Below, piece by piece: positions 7,905-17,373 of a DNA stretch of 64,000 nucleotides. Positions within the stretch are counted from its first letter, which is position 1. Each line of letters begins with the position of its first letter. Location of the stretch: positions 62,001 through 126,000 of the forward strand of contig NZ_JAIHLQ010000001.1 of assembly GCF_019733355.1 (NCBI RefSeq). Direction: 5' to 3'. The notes beneath the pieces are model-generated. The model was not told the DNA's origin and made no database searches. It worked only from the letters and a program-made list of their open reading frames with translations. The translations under genes were made by a program, and so were the position numbers. The stretch is from Pseudomonas baetica (GTDB lineage Bacteria > Pseudomonadota > Gammaproteobacteria > Pseudomonadales > Pseudomonadaceae).

Positions 7905-9233
7905 TTGGATTGGCACACCCTGCTCAACCGCGAACGCCTCGGAAAGCCCCTGCACAGCCCGCAAGAGCTCGGCCGCAGCCCTTTCCATAAAGACCATGAC
8001 CGCATCATTTTCTCCGGCGCCTTCCGCCGCTTGGGTCGCAAGACCCAAGTGCATCCGGTGTCGAGCAACGACCACATCCACACGCGCCTGACCCATTCAC
8101 TGGAAGTCAGTTGCGTCGGCCGTTCGTTGGGCATGCGCGTCGGTGAAACCCTGCGCAATGCCCTTCCCGATTGGTGCGATCCCGCCGACCTGGGGATGGT
8201 CGTGCAATCGGCTTGTCTGGCTCACGACATCGGCAACCCGCCGTTTGGCCATTCAGGTGAAGATGCCATTCGCCACTGGTTTCAACAGGCGGCCGGGCGT
8301 GGCTGGCTTGATGGCATGAGTGAAGCCGAACGCGCCGACTTCCTCAATTTTGAAGGCAATGCCCAGGGTTTCCGGGTGCTCACGCAGCTTGAGTACCATC
8401 AGTTCGACGGCGGCACCCGCCTGACCTACGCCACGCTTGGCACGTATCTGAAATACCCGTGGACAGCCCGTCACGCTGACTCCCTTGGATACAAAAAACA
8501 CAAATTCGGTTGCTATCAGAGCGAGTTGCCACTGCTCGAACAGATCGCTCACAAGCTTGGACTGCCGCAACTGGAAGACCAGCGCTGGGCGCGCCATCCG
8601 TTGGTGTACCTGATGGAAGCCGCCGACGACATCTGCTATGCCCTGATCGACCTCGAAGACGGTCTTGAGATGGAGTTGCTGGAATACGCCGAAGTCGAAT
8701 CGCTGCTGCTCGGACTGGTGGGTGATGATCTGCCGGAAACCTATCGTCAGCTTGGCCCGCAGGATTCGCGTCGACGCAAACTGGCAATCCTGCGTGGCAA
8801 GGCCATCGAGCATTTGACCAACGCGGCGGCGCGGGCCTTTGTCGAGCAACAGGACGCACTGCTCGCCGGCACGTTGCACGGCGATCTGGTCGAGCACATG
8901 CACGGCCCGGCCAAGCGCTGTGTATTGAACGCCAAGGACATTGCCCGCAAGAAGATCTTTCAGGACAAACGCAAAACCCTGCACGAAATCGGCGCCTACA
9001 CGACGCTGGAGATTCTACTCAACTCGTTCTGCGGTGCTGCACTGGAACAACACAACGGGCGCACGCCGTCGTTCAAGAGTCGACGTATTCTCGATTTGCT
9101 GGGCAATAACGCACCGGATCCGCAGGGTTCGTTGCACACTTCATTTTTACGCATGATCGATTTCATTGCAGGCATGACCGACAGCTACGCCAGCGAAATG
9201 GCGCTGGAGATGACCGGTCGCTCCAGTCGCTGA
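7905..9233 (+). CDS. dgt: Deoxyguanosinetriphosphate triphosphohydrolase-like HD protein
   Basis: A 442-residue HD-superfamily dNTPase. The metal-binding HD is H107-D108 in [18 protein letters not shown], with the upstream RLTHSLEV motif supplying the first histidine. These enzymes cut dGTP, or several dNTPs in the shorter class, into nucleoside and tripolyphosphate. The opening [16 protein letters not shown] is the family signature. The likely start is TTG, with GGAGA about nine bases before it; no ATG occurs before the conserved domain. It is 70 bases downstream of the EAL gene on the same strand and may be cotranscribed. The symbol is by family; it may be annotated as dGTPase-like. Confidence 0.9.
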   Translation: MDWHTLLNRERLGKPLHSPQELGRSPFHKDHDRIIFSGAFRRLGRKTQVHPVSSNDHIHTRLTHSLEVSCVGRSLGMRVGETLRNALPDWCDPADLGMVVQSACLAHDIGNPPFGHSGEDAIRHWFQQAAGRGWLDGMSEAERADFLNFEGNAQGFRVLTQLEYHQFDGGTRLTYATLGTYLKYPWTARHADSLGYKKHKFGCYQSELPLLEQIAHKLGLPQLEDQRWARHPLVYLMEAADDICYALIDLEDGLEMELLEYAEVESLLLGLVGDDLPETYRQLGPQDSRRRKLAILRGKAIEHLTNAAARAFVEQQDALLAGTLHGDLVEHMHGPAKRCVLNAKDIARKKIFQDKRKTLHEIGAYTTLEILLNSFCGAALEQHNGRTPSFKSRRILDLLGNNAPDPQGSLHTSFLRMIDFIAGMTDSYASEMALEMTGRSSR

Positions 9234-9617
9234 TTCGGCCCCATTCGGTCGGCATTCAGCCGGCTGAATGTCTGGCGATCACTTTCTCTGCTCAATCGCT
9301 TATGAGACGGGCACATTCAGCAGTTTTATGGCGCGACGTAACGGCAAAACAAACAAAAACAAACAAGCCACGAATCAGCACACTTAAACACCTATAAAAA
9401 ACCATTAACAACCAGCACTTGCAAAACATTCAAGCCGAACTATAAGCCACTGCAATTCCTGTACATCCTTACGCCCAACCTAGTTCGACCGTAGTACCTT
9501 TCCTCATTAACTGTAGGAATAATCCGATAACGCGACTGAAGCCAAGTCACTTCATGCGAGCCTTCATCTATCTGGGCTAAGGTGCGCGCTTTATTCGTGC
9601 TTGTATGGGATTTGATT
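9234..9617. other. A-rich intergenic region before the BvgA-like regulator
   Basis: About 380 bases without a supported gene. The left end holds an 18-base palindrome, CATTCAGCCGGCTGAATG (9253-9270), possibly the end of the dgt transcript or an operator; a third partial copy (ACATTCAGCAG) follows at about 9311. From about 9340 to 9560 the sequence is clearly more A-rich than its surroundings, as expected of a promoter region. It should contain the promoter of the two-component operon. I could not fix the -35/-10 with confidence. Confidence 0.5.
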
Positions 9618-10244
9618 ATGAACTCCGTTTTTATTGTCGACGATCACCCGGTCATCCGTCTCGCCGTTCGCATGCTGCTGGAACATGAAGGTTATAAGGT
9701 CGTCGGAGAGACCGACAATGGGGTCGATGCCATGCAGATGGTGCGCGAGTGCATGCCGGACCTGATCATTCTCGACATCAGCATCCCAAAACTCGACGGT
9801 CTGGAGGTACTGGCGCGATTCAACGCCATGAGTTCGCCGTTGAAAACCCTGGTACTGACCGCGCAATGCCCGACTTTATTCGGAATTCGCTGCATGCAAT
9901 CCGGTGCGTCGGGCTATGTATGTAAACAGGAAGACCTAAGCGAATTGGTCAGTGCTATAAAGGCGGTACTTTCCGGTTACAACTATTTCCCCAGCCAAGC
10001 GTTGAATCCGGTTCGCAGCGACGATATTCGTTATACAGAACTGGAACTCTTCAAGTCCGTCAACGATCGCGAGTTGATGGTATTGCAACTGTTTGCCCAA
10101 GGACGCACCAACAAGGAAATAGCCAAAGGCATGTTTCTCAGCAATAAAACCGTCAGCACCTACAAAAAACGCCTTATGCAGAAACTCAAAGCCAAGTCCC
10201 TTGTAGAGCTTATCGAGATGGCCAAACGTAACGCACTCGTGTGA
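9618..10244 (+). CDS. BvgA/EvgA-like response regulator (NarL/FixJ family)
   Basis: A 208-residue regulator. The receiver domain (1-120) has the acidic pair D8-D9, the phospho-accepting D53 in ILDISIPKLDG and a conserved K near residue 105. A LuxR-type helix-turn-helix fills the C-terminus (NDRELMVLQLFAQG, then NKEIAKGMFLSNKTVSTY). The start chosen is the ATG at 9618, since the receiver fold begins right there; the longer reading adds 12 odd residues. Its stop lies beside the start of a BvgS-like kinase, its obvious partner. Codon use appears somewhat more A/T-rich than in neighbouring genes. RocA/EvgA-type regulators are the nearest known relatives. Confidence 0.9.
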   Translation: MNSVFIVDDHPVIRLAVRMLLEHEGYKVVGETDNGVDAMQMVRECMPDLIILDISIPKLDGLEVLARFNAMSSPLKTLVLTAQCPTLFGIRCMQSGASGYVCKQEDLSELVSAIKAVLSGYNYFPSQALNPVRSDDIRYTELELFKSVNDRELMVLQLFAQGRTNKEIAKGMFLSNKTVSTYKKRLMQKLKAKSLVELIEMAKRNALV

Positions 10245-10252
10245 GAGCCAGC

Positions 10253-13200
10253 ATGCCCAGTCGTTTAAAAGACTATTTAATTACGTTGAGTGCCGGTCTG
10301 TTCTTGAGCAGCAATGTGTTCGCCATGCCTTTTGATTCACCGGACTATAACTTGCTCAGCCGCTCGGCGAGCGAATCGGTGCCAGTGGCACTCGAACAGT
10401 CTCAACGACAGTGGCTGCAAACCCGTAGCGAGTTGGTACTGGGCACCTCCGCTCCCGATTACCCCCCCTTCGACATGACCGCCAGCGGTCGCGATTACGA
10501 GGGGCTGACCGCCGACTATGCGGGGCTTCTCAGTCAAACCATCGGTTTGCCGATCCGGGTCAAACGCTTTCCCTCCCGGGAGGCCGCGATTCACGCGCTC
10601 ATCGACGGCCAGGTTGACCTGCTGGGTACGGCGAACGGGTTCGAAGCCAGTAATGCCGACATCACGCTATCCGAACCGTACGCAATTGATCAGCCAGTGC
10701 TCGTTACCCGCGAAGACGAAAACCGCTCCCTGACCGAAGGCCTGGCAGGCCTGCGACTGAGCATGGTGTATCACTACTTGCCGCCCCCTGACGTCAAGAT
10801 GCTTTATCCCAAAGCGCTCATTACCTGCTACCCCTCCTATCAAAACGCGATCAACGCCGTCGCGTTCGATCAGGCCGATGTATTTCTCGGTGACACGCTT
10901 TCCACCCATTACATGATCAACAAGGGCCACCTGAACAACGTCCGCATGGCCAATTTCGGCAAGCAGGAAGCCCTCGGATTCAGCTTCGCCGTACGGCGTA
11001 ACAATCCGCAATTGCTGGGCATCATCGACGCCGTGCTCAAAGCGGTTCCACGCAGCGAACGGGACAACATCGCCAAGCGCTGGAGCGCAGGCAGCGACCT
11101 GCTCCTCACCGATCAGAAGCTGCAATTGACCAGACGCGAAGAAACATGGCTCAAACAGCATCCCGTGGTGAGTGTGGTGGTGAATGAAGCATACGCGCCG
11201 CTGACCTTCTTCGACGGCGACGGCAATTTTCGAGGAATCAGCGCAGACCTTCTCGAACTGATCCGCCTGCGCACCGGCCTGCGCTTCGAGATCCATCGCA
11301 GCCGTAACGACGCGCAGATGATCAAACAGATCGACAGCCATAAGGCCGATCTCATAGCAGCACTACTACCAACTGCCGAGAGGGAAAAAACCCTGAACTT
11401 CAGTCGGCCCTATCTGGAAAACTCTTACGTCTTGCTGACACGCAAAAGCGCTGACAGCCCATCCAATCTGGGTCAGCTCAAAGACAAGCGGCTAGCGATT
11501 GCCCAAGGCAATCCGATGGTCGAGTATTTGCGACGCGAGTTCCCACGTATCCAGTTGATCGAAACAGAAGATACATTCAGCGCCGTCTCGCTACTCGCCG
11601 AAGGTCACGTTGACGGCGCGGTGAATTCATTGGTGATCGCCAACTACTTCATTTCTTCGCGGATCTTCGAACGCGCGTTGCAAATCACCACCACCATCGG
11701 CACCGGTCAGGCAGCGTTCTCCCTGGCAACAGCCCGTGATAACAAGGAACTGGGTTCGATCATCAACAAAGCGTTGCTGAGCATTGCCCCCGAAGAGCTC
11801 GGCGTGATCAACGGCCGGTGGCGCGGTTACTCCAGCGCCTCGCAGAACATCTGGCGCAACTATCAGCGCCTGTTCTATCAAGTGATCACAGGAGCCTGTC
11901 TGGTCCTGCTGCTCCTGCTGGCCTGGAACGCCTACATGCGACACCAGATCAAACAGCGCCAGGCAGCCGAGCGAGCCTTGAGCGACCAGTTCGAGTTCAT
12001 GAGCTCACTGGTCAACGGCACACCACACCCGATCTACGTTCGCGACCGCAAAGGTCTGTTGCAAAGCTGCAACGACAGCTACCTCGAAGTGTTCAATGCC
12101 AGACGCGAGGACGTTATCGGCAAAAGCGTCATGCAAGGCACTCTGAGCAACGCCTTCGAAGCGCAGGCGTTTCAAGCCGATTACCAGCGCGTAGTGAACG
12201 AAGGCATTCCCCAGTTACTGGATCGTCCCCTGCACATCGGTAACCGCCGGCTGACGATCTATCACTGGATCATCCCGTATCGCGACTCCAGCGGCGAAGT
12301 AAAAGGCATAATCGGTGGCTGGATCGACATCAGCGAGCGTCGCCAACTGTTCGACGAGTTGCGCACCGCCAAAGAGCAGGCAGATGAGGCGAACCGTGCC
12401 AAGAGCACTTTTCTTGCCACCATGAGTCACGAGATCCGCACACCGATGAATGCTGTGATCGGTATGCTCGAACTGACGCTCAAACGCATGGATCAACAGC
12501 ATCCGGACCGTTCATCGATCGACACCGCCTACCATTCGGCCAAGGATCTGTTGGGCTTGATCGGCGACATTCTCGACATCGCACGGATCGAATCCGGACG
12601 CCTGAGCCTTTGTCCGGAACGGGTCAATCTGGTCGACACGGTGGCGTCTGTTGCCAGAATTTTCGACGGCCTCGCCCGGCAGAAAAATCTCGCCCTGCAA
12701 ATCATCTTCAATCCGCCGGATCTGGCGGTCGACGTGCACCTGGACCCACTGCGCTTCAAGCAAGTGCTGTCCAATCTGGTCAGCAACGCCATCAAGTTCA
12801 CCGAGCGAGGACATATCAGGATCACCCTTGACCTCATGAGCACGGAGGTGCCGGCTCGTGCGCTGATGCAACTGACCGTACAGGACAGCGGCGTCGGTAT
12901 CAGTGCCGAGGATCAGCAGCGTTTGTTCGCACCCTTTGCCCAGGCGGAGAACAGCCATCAGCAGGCCAGAAGCGGCGCAGGTCTGGGCCTGGTCATCAGT
13001 CGCAATCTGTGCGAAATGATGGGCGGACAACTGCAATTGAGCAGCCAGCCCGGTATCGGCACTCAGGTATGCATTTCCTTGCCGCTGGAAACCTTGCTGG
13101 CCCAGGTGAGTACGGCCCGAAGTGACCCCCCTGTCAAAACTTCGCTGGCGCCCCTGCGCGTACTTGTGGTGGACGATCACCCTGCCAACCGCTTGTTGAT

Positions 13201-13897
13201 GTGTCAGCAACTGGAGTTCCTCGGTCATCACTTCAGCATCGCCGAGAACGGTCGCTGCGGACTTGAACTGTGGAAGGATGGCGGGTTCGACCTGGTGATT
13301 GTTGACTGCAACATGCCCCTGATGAATGGCTATGAACTGACCCGCGCCATTCGCCAGCAAGAGCTGCAGAGCCGCTGCCCACCCTGCACGGTGCTGGGCT
13401 TCACCGCCAATGCACAACCCGAGGAGATACAACGTTGCAAACAGGCCGGCATGAACGATTGCCTGTTCAAACCCCTGAGCCTGAGTCTGCTCAGCCAGTG
13501 GCTCGATGACATCGTCCCGGTTTCACCCCCCCCTGCATTCAACCTGCAAAGTCTGAACATGTTGACCGGCGGCAATCCTGCACAGGCTCGGCGGCTGCTG
13601 GTTGAACTGCTCAAAAGCAGCCGTCTCGACCGACAGGAACTGCTCGCGTTGTCGCCGCAAGACAATCCCGGAGCCTTGGCGGTGGTCGCTCACAAGATCA
13701 AAGGCGCCGCGCGCATCGCTCAGGCAACGCGCGTAATCGAATGCTGTGATGCCCTTGAACAGGCCTGCGCGCAGGCATTGGCAACGGACGAGATCGCCCG
13801 CCGTTGCGAAGCGAGCAACCGGGCAATACTCGAACTGGAACAAGCCTTGCAACAACAATTAGCGTTGTCCGATCAAGGCACAATGAGCGTGCCTTAA
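10253..13897 (+). CDS. BvgS/EvgS-like unorthodox hybrid sensor kinase
   Basis: A 1214-residue sensor. Order of parts: signal peptide (about 1-26), two periplasmic Venus-flytrap (SBP_bac_3) domains (about 50-280 and 300-525), one transmembrane helix near 545-565, a PAS domain (about 580-695), HisKA with H726 (MSHEIRTPMN), an ATPase domain with GAGLGLVISRN, a receiver with D1018 (VDCNMPLMNGYE), and a C-terminal HPt with H1147 (AHKIKGAARIA). This permits a four-step His-Asp-His-Asp relay to the preceding regulator. ATG at 10253 has GAGAG before it; a GTG at 10241 overlapping the regulator's stop is the alternative. The ligand is unknown; flytrap pairs of this kind often sense small acids, amines or redox state. 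Confidence 0.93.
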   Translation: MPSRLKDYLITLSAGLFLSSNVFAMPFDSPDYNLLSRSASESVPVALEQSQRQWLQTRSELVLGTSAPDYPPFDMTASGRDYEGLTADYAGLLSQTIGLPIRVKRFPSREAAIHALIDGQVDLLGTANGFEASNADITLSEPYAIDQPVLVTREDENRSLTEGLAGLRLSMVYHYLPPPDVKMLYPKALITCYPSYQNAINAVAFDQADVFLGDTLSTHYMINKGHLNNVRMANFGKQEALGFSFAVRRNNPQLLGIIDAVLKAVPRSERDNIAKRWSAGSDLLLTDQKLQLTRREETWLKQHPVVSVVVNEAYAPLTFFDGDGNFRGISADLLELIRLRTGLRFEIHRSRNDAQMIKQIDSHKADLIAALLPTAEREKTLNFSRPYLENSYVLLTRKSADSPSNLGQLKDKRLAIAQGNPMVEYLRREFPRIQLIETEDTFSAVSLLAEGHVDGAVNSLVIANYFISSRIFERALQITTTIGTGQAAFSLATARDNKELGSIINKALLSIAPEELGVINGRWRGYSSASQNIWRNYQRLFYQVITGACLVLLLLLAWNAYMRHQIKQRQAAERALSDQFEFMSSLVNGTPHPIYVRDRKGLLQSCNDSYLEVFNARREDVIGKSVMQGTLSNAFEAQAFQADYQRVVNEGIPQLLDRPLHIGNRRLTIYHWIIPYRDSSGEVKGIIGGWIDISERRQLFDELRTAKEQADEANRAKSTFLATMSHEIRTPMNAVIGMLELTLKRMDQQHPDRSSIDTAYHSAKDLLGLIGDILDIARIESGRLSLCPERVNLVDTVASVARIFDGLARQKNLALQIIFNPPDLAVDVHLDPLRFKQVLSNLVSNAIKFTERGHIRITLDLMSTEVPARALMQLTVQDSGVGISAEDQQRLFAPFAQAENSHQQARSGAGLGLVISRNLCEMMGGQLQLSSQPGIGTQVCISLPLETLLAQVSTARSDPPVKTSLAPLRVLVVDDHPANRLLMCQQLEFLGHHFSIAENGRCGLELWKDGGFDLVIVDCNMPLMNGYELTRAIRQQELQSRCPPCTVLGFTANAQPEEIQRCKQAGMNDCLFKPLSLSLLSQWLDDIVPVSPPPAFNLQSLNMLTGGNPAQARRLLVELLKSSRLDRQELLALSPQDNPGALAVVAHKIKGAARIAQATRVIECCDALEQACAQALATDEIARRCEASNRAILELEQALQQQLALSDQGTMSVP

Positions 13898-13944
13898 CTA
13901 TGCTTGGCGCTGAGCAGTGAGTTAACCATCAAGGAGAACCGGAA

Positions 13945-16890
13945 ATGCCCAGCCCACTGCGCCCGGAACAACGCCGGTTCCCGCTGCACGTGCACATCAG
14001 TGTCATGTTCACGTTTCTCCTGTTGCTCACGGGCGTGGTACTGGGACTGTTCAATTATCGCCAGACGACGCAGATCATCCTGTCGAGCAGTGAAAAGCTG
14101 TTCAACAGGATCGAACAGGACGTGCGCCTGGACATGTCCGCGACCTATCAGCCAATCCGGCACCTGTTGAGCCTGCTGGCGGACAATCCCGCCACACAGG
14201 CCACGCGTCTTGATCAACGCTTGCCGCTGCTCAGACCGTTCAGCCAGTCGCTCACAGACAACCCGAACCTGGCCTCGCTCTATCTGGGTTATGCCAATGG
14301 CGATTTTTTCATGGTCCGCCCGCTACGCACCACTGCCTTGAAGACACTGCTCAAGGCTCCGGAAGCGGCGGCGTATCAGGTCTGGAGCATCGAGCATGAC
14401 CAGCAGGGCAAGATGCATTCGCAATCGCTGTTCTTCGACCTCGCCCTGACGCCAATCAGCCGCCAGGACAATACCGAAGACGCCTACGATCCGCGCAGCC
14501 GCGCCTGGTTCCTCGACGCCCGCCAGCAAACCGAGCAGATCACCACCGAACCCTATGTGTTTTTCTCCACCCTCAATGTCGGCACCACGCTGGCCCGACG
14601 CAGTGGCGAGAATGCGGTGATTGGCGCCGACCTGACATTGGCCGCCCTGTCTGCCACCTTAAGCAAGCATGTCGTCACGCCTTCCACCGAAATTGTCCTG
14701 TTCGATGCCGACGGCAATGCCGTGGCTTATCCCGATAGCAGCCGCCTGATCGTCGATGATCGCACCGCGCATCTGGCCAGGGCGGCCGACTTGAGCCCGA
14801 GCCTCCATGCGCTGCTGTCCGGTGCACACACAGGCAATCGACTGGAAGCGAATGGCCGGCAATGGATCGTCGCACGCAGCAGCATTCAGGAAGGCGGCCC
14901 GAAAGGTTTGCAATTGGCGTTGCTCGTGCCGGAAGACGAACTGTTGGTCGATGCCTATCGCATGCGCTGGCAAGGTGCGTTGATCACCTTGGGCACCTTG
15001 TTGTTGTGCCTGCCATTGGGTTGGGTGATCTCGCGAATTCTGGTCAAACCGCTGCATGCGCTGGTGAAGGAAGCGGACGCGATCCGCAGTTTCGATTTCA
15101 ACTTTCCGCTGGCACGGCGCTCTCCGGTACTTGAAGTCGACCAATTGAGCGTGTCGATGGCCCGAATGAAAGATACCTTGGCAAGTTTCTTCCGGATTAC
15201 CGACACCCTGGGGGCCGAAACCCGGTTCGCACCTCTGCTGCAACGGGTACTGTTCGAAACGGTGCAGATCGCCCAGGCACAGGCAGGGCTGATCTATCTG
15301 CGTGAAAATGATGACAGCCGCATGGAGCCTTACGGGCTGGTGATCAATGGCACACCTCAAGCGTTGGAGGCGTTCGATATTCAGGGGCACGACCTGCACG
15401 AAAGCCAGGGCCCCGCATGGTTTGAACAATTGGTCAGCGCCGACAATGTGGTGAGCAACATTGGTGTCGATCAGGCCGGGGATCTGCAGAAAGTCTTGCT
15501 GGCAATGGCCTCGCCGCGCATCCATCTGATCGGCATCCGCCTGCACAACCGCCACGACGAAACCATCGGGCTGCTGATTCTGCTGATCAACGACAGCGGC
15601 ACCCCGGCCGACCTCGAAAAACTGCGACCCGACCGCATTGCCTTCTTGCAGGCAGTCTCCGGTGCCGCTGCTGTCAGTATCGAGAGCCAACGCCTGCAAG
15701 CCAGACAGAAACAACTGCTCGATGCATTCATTCAGTTACTCGCCGGGGCCATCGACGCCAAGAGCCCCTATACCGGCGGGCATTGTCAGCGAGTGCCGGA
15801 GCTGACCCTGATGCTCGCCCAGGCCGCTGCGGCAAGCCAGGCGCCCGCCTTCAAGGCCTATCAGCCCACCGAGGATGAATGGGAAGCCTTGCACATTGCC
15901 GCGTGGCTGCACGACTGCGGCAAGGTCACGACGCCGGAATACGTGGTCGACAAGGCCACCAAACTGGAAACCCTCAACGACCGCATCCACGAAATCCGCA
16001 CCCGTTTCGAAGTGCTCAAGCGCGATGCCTGGATCATTTACTGGCAGGCCCTGGCCCTGGGTGGAGACGAAACCTCACTGGTCGAACGGCGCGATGCAAC
16101 CCTGTGCGAACTGGACGAAGACTTTGCCTTTGTGGCCCGCTGCAACCTGGGCAGTGAAGCGATGGCCGAAGCGGATCTGCAGCGCCTGCAGGATCTGTCC
16201 CAACGCACATGGGTGCGGACGCTGGATGACCGTTTGGGCGTGTCATGGGAAGAAAACAAGCGTCAGGCGAAAACGCCAGTGCAGAGTTTGCCAGCGCACG
16301 AAAAGTTGCTGGCGGACAAACCCGAACATTTACTTGAACGCGACGCAAACGAGTTGATTGCGGACGACAATCCATGGGGCTTCAAGCTGGATGTGCCGCG
16401 CTACAAATACAATCGCGGCGAGCTGTATAACCTGAGCATCGTGCGCGGAACACTGACCCGCGAAGAGCGCTACATCATCAATCACCACATGGTGCAGACG
16501 ATCATGATGCTCAGCCACCTGCCCTTCCCCGGCCACCTCGACAGCATTGCCGAAATCGCGGGTGGCCATCATGAAAAAATGGACGGCACCGGTTACCCGA
16601 AACGCCTGAAGCGCGAAGAGATGAGCCTGCCAGCAAGAATGATGGCGATTGCCGATATTTTCGAGGCACTCACTGCGGCTGATCGCCCCTACAAGAAAGC
16701 CAAGTCGTTGAGCGAGGCCCTGGGGATCATGGCTACCATGTGCCGCGAGGCGCACATCGATGCGCAGTTGTTTGGATTATTCATCAACGACGGCGTGTAC
16801 ATGCAGTACGCCGAACGTTTTCTCGATCCACACCAGATTGATGCGGTGGATACGGCCAGCCTGTTGCAAAAGGCCGGCCTTGGCGGGTGA
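13945..16890 (+). CDS. Membrane HD-GYP protein with dCache sensor, HAMP and GAF-like domains
   Basis: A 981-residue protein, probably a c-di-GMP phosphodiesterase. A transmembrane helix at about 15-36 precedes a 300-residue periplasmic Cache-like sensor, a second helix (about 340-361), HAMP, and a GAF-like region (about 430-580). The HD-GYP domain starts near 600 (YTGGHCQRV) with the metal pair H656-D657 (LHDCGK). The GYP signature (HHEKMDGTGYP) is at 883, so 227 residues separate HD and GYP where typical domains have about 65. The extra segment is charged and probably helical. RBS is AGGAG. It follows the BvgS-like gene by 47 bases and may belong to its operon. Confidence 0.9.
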   Translation: MPSPLRPEQRRFPLHVHISVMFTFLLLLTGVVLGLFNYRQTTQIILSSSEKLFNRIEQDVRLDMSATYQPIRHLLSLLADNPATQATRLDQRLPLLRPFSQSLTDNPNLASLYLGYANGDFFMVRPLRTTALKTLLKAPEAAAYQVWSIEHDQQGKMHSQSLFFDLALTPISRQDNTEDAYDPRSRAWFLDARQQTEQITTEPYVFFSTLNVGTTLARRSGENAVIGADLTLAALSATLSKHVVTPSTEIVLFDADGNAVAYPDSSRLIVDDRTAHLARAADLSPSLHALLSGAHTGNRLEANGRQWIVARSSIQEGGPKGLQLALLVPEDELLVDAYRMRWQGALITLGTLLLCLPLGWVISRILVKPLHALVKEADAIRSFDFNFPLARRSPVLEVDQLSVSMARMKDTLASFFRITDTLGAETRFAPLLQRVLFETVQIAQAQAGLIYLRENDDSRMEPYGLVINGTPQALEAFDIQGHDLHESQGPAWFEQLVSADNVVSNIGVDQAGDLQKVLLAMASPRIHLIGIRLHNRHDETIGLLILLINDSGTPADLEKLRPDRIAFLQAVSGAAAVSIESQRLQARQKQLLDAFIQLLAGAIDAKSPYTGGHCQRVPELTLMLAQAAAASQAPAFKAYQPTEDEWEALHIAAWLHDCGKVTTPEYVVDKATKLETLNDRIHEIRTRFEVLKRDAWIIYWQALALGGDETSLVERRDATLCELDEDFAFVARCNLGSEAMAEADLQRLQDLSQRTWVRTLDDRLGVSWEENKRQAKTPVQSLPAHEKLLADKPEHLLERDANELIADDNPWGFKLDVPRYKYNRGELYNLSIVRGTLTREERYIINHHMVQTIMMLSHLPFPGHLDSIAEIAGGHHEKMDGTGYPKRLKREEMSLPARMMAIADIFEALTAADRPYKKAKSLSEALGIMATMCREAHIDAQLFGLFINDGVYMQYAERFLDPHQIDAVDTASLLQKAGLGG

Positions 16891-17373
16891 TCAGCAGTCG
16901 GTCAGGCGCAGGAAGATCGCCGCCAGTTGCTCGATACCCGTCTGATCGGTGGCACCAAATCGCGCAAGCTTCGGGCTGTCGAGGTCAAGAACACCGATCA
17001 GGCGCCCCTCCTTGACCAGCGGCACGACCAGTTCACTGTTCGAGGCGCTGTCGCAGGCGATATGACCGGGAAACGCGTGAACGTCTTCAACCCGCTGGGT
17101 CTGCCGAGTGGCCGCTGCGGCGCCACACACACCGCGCCCGAACGGAATACGCACGCAAGCGATCTGGCCCTGAAACGGGCCGAGCACCAGCTCTTCGTGG
17201 CGATTGAGGTAGAAACCCGCCCAGTTCAGATCCTCGAGCTGGTTGAACAGGAACGCGGAAAACTGCGCAGCGTTGGCGATAAAATCGCGCTCATCCGCCA
17301 GCAGCGACTCCAGTTGCGCGGCCAACATGCCATAACCTTCGAGGCCCTGGCCGCTTTGTTGCAAATCAATCAT
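16891..17373 (-). CDS. msrC: Free methionine-(R)-sulfoxide reductase (GAF domain, MsrC type)
   Basis: A 160-residue single-GAF-domain enzyme that reduces free methionine-R-sulfoxide. The three catalytic-region cysteines are C73, C83 and C107, with the same spacing (10 and 24) as in E. coli fRMsr/MsrC. Other family motifs are DLNWAGFYL, LGPFQGQIAC, GRGVCGAAA and GVLDLDSP. The frame is open much further upstream, but the ATG at 17373 overlaps the upstream stop by four bases (ATGA) and gives the family length. It is translationally coupled to a DUF815 ATPase. The symbol is given by function. Confidence 0.9.
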   Translation of the reverse strand: MIDLQQSGQGLEGYGMLAAQLESLLADERDFIANAAQFSAFLFNQLEDLNWAGFYLNRHEELVLGPFQGQIACVRIPFGRGVCGAAAATRQTQRVEDVHAFPGHIACDSASNSELVVPLVKEGRLIGVLDLDSPKLARFGATDQTGIEQLAAIFLRLTDC

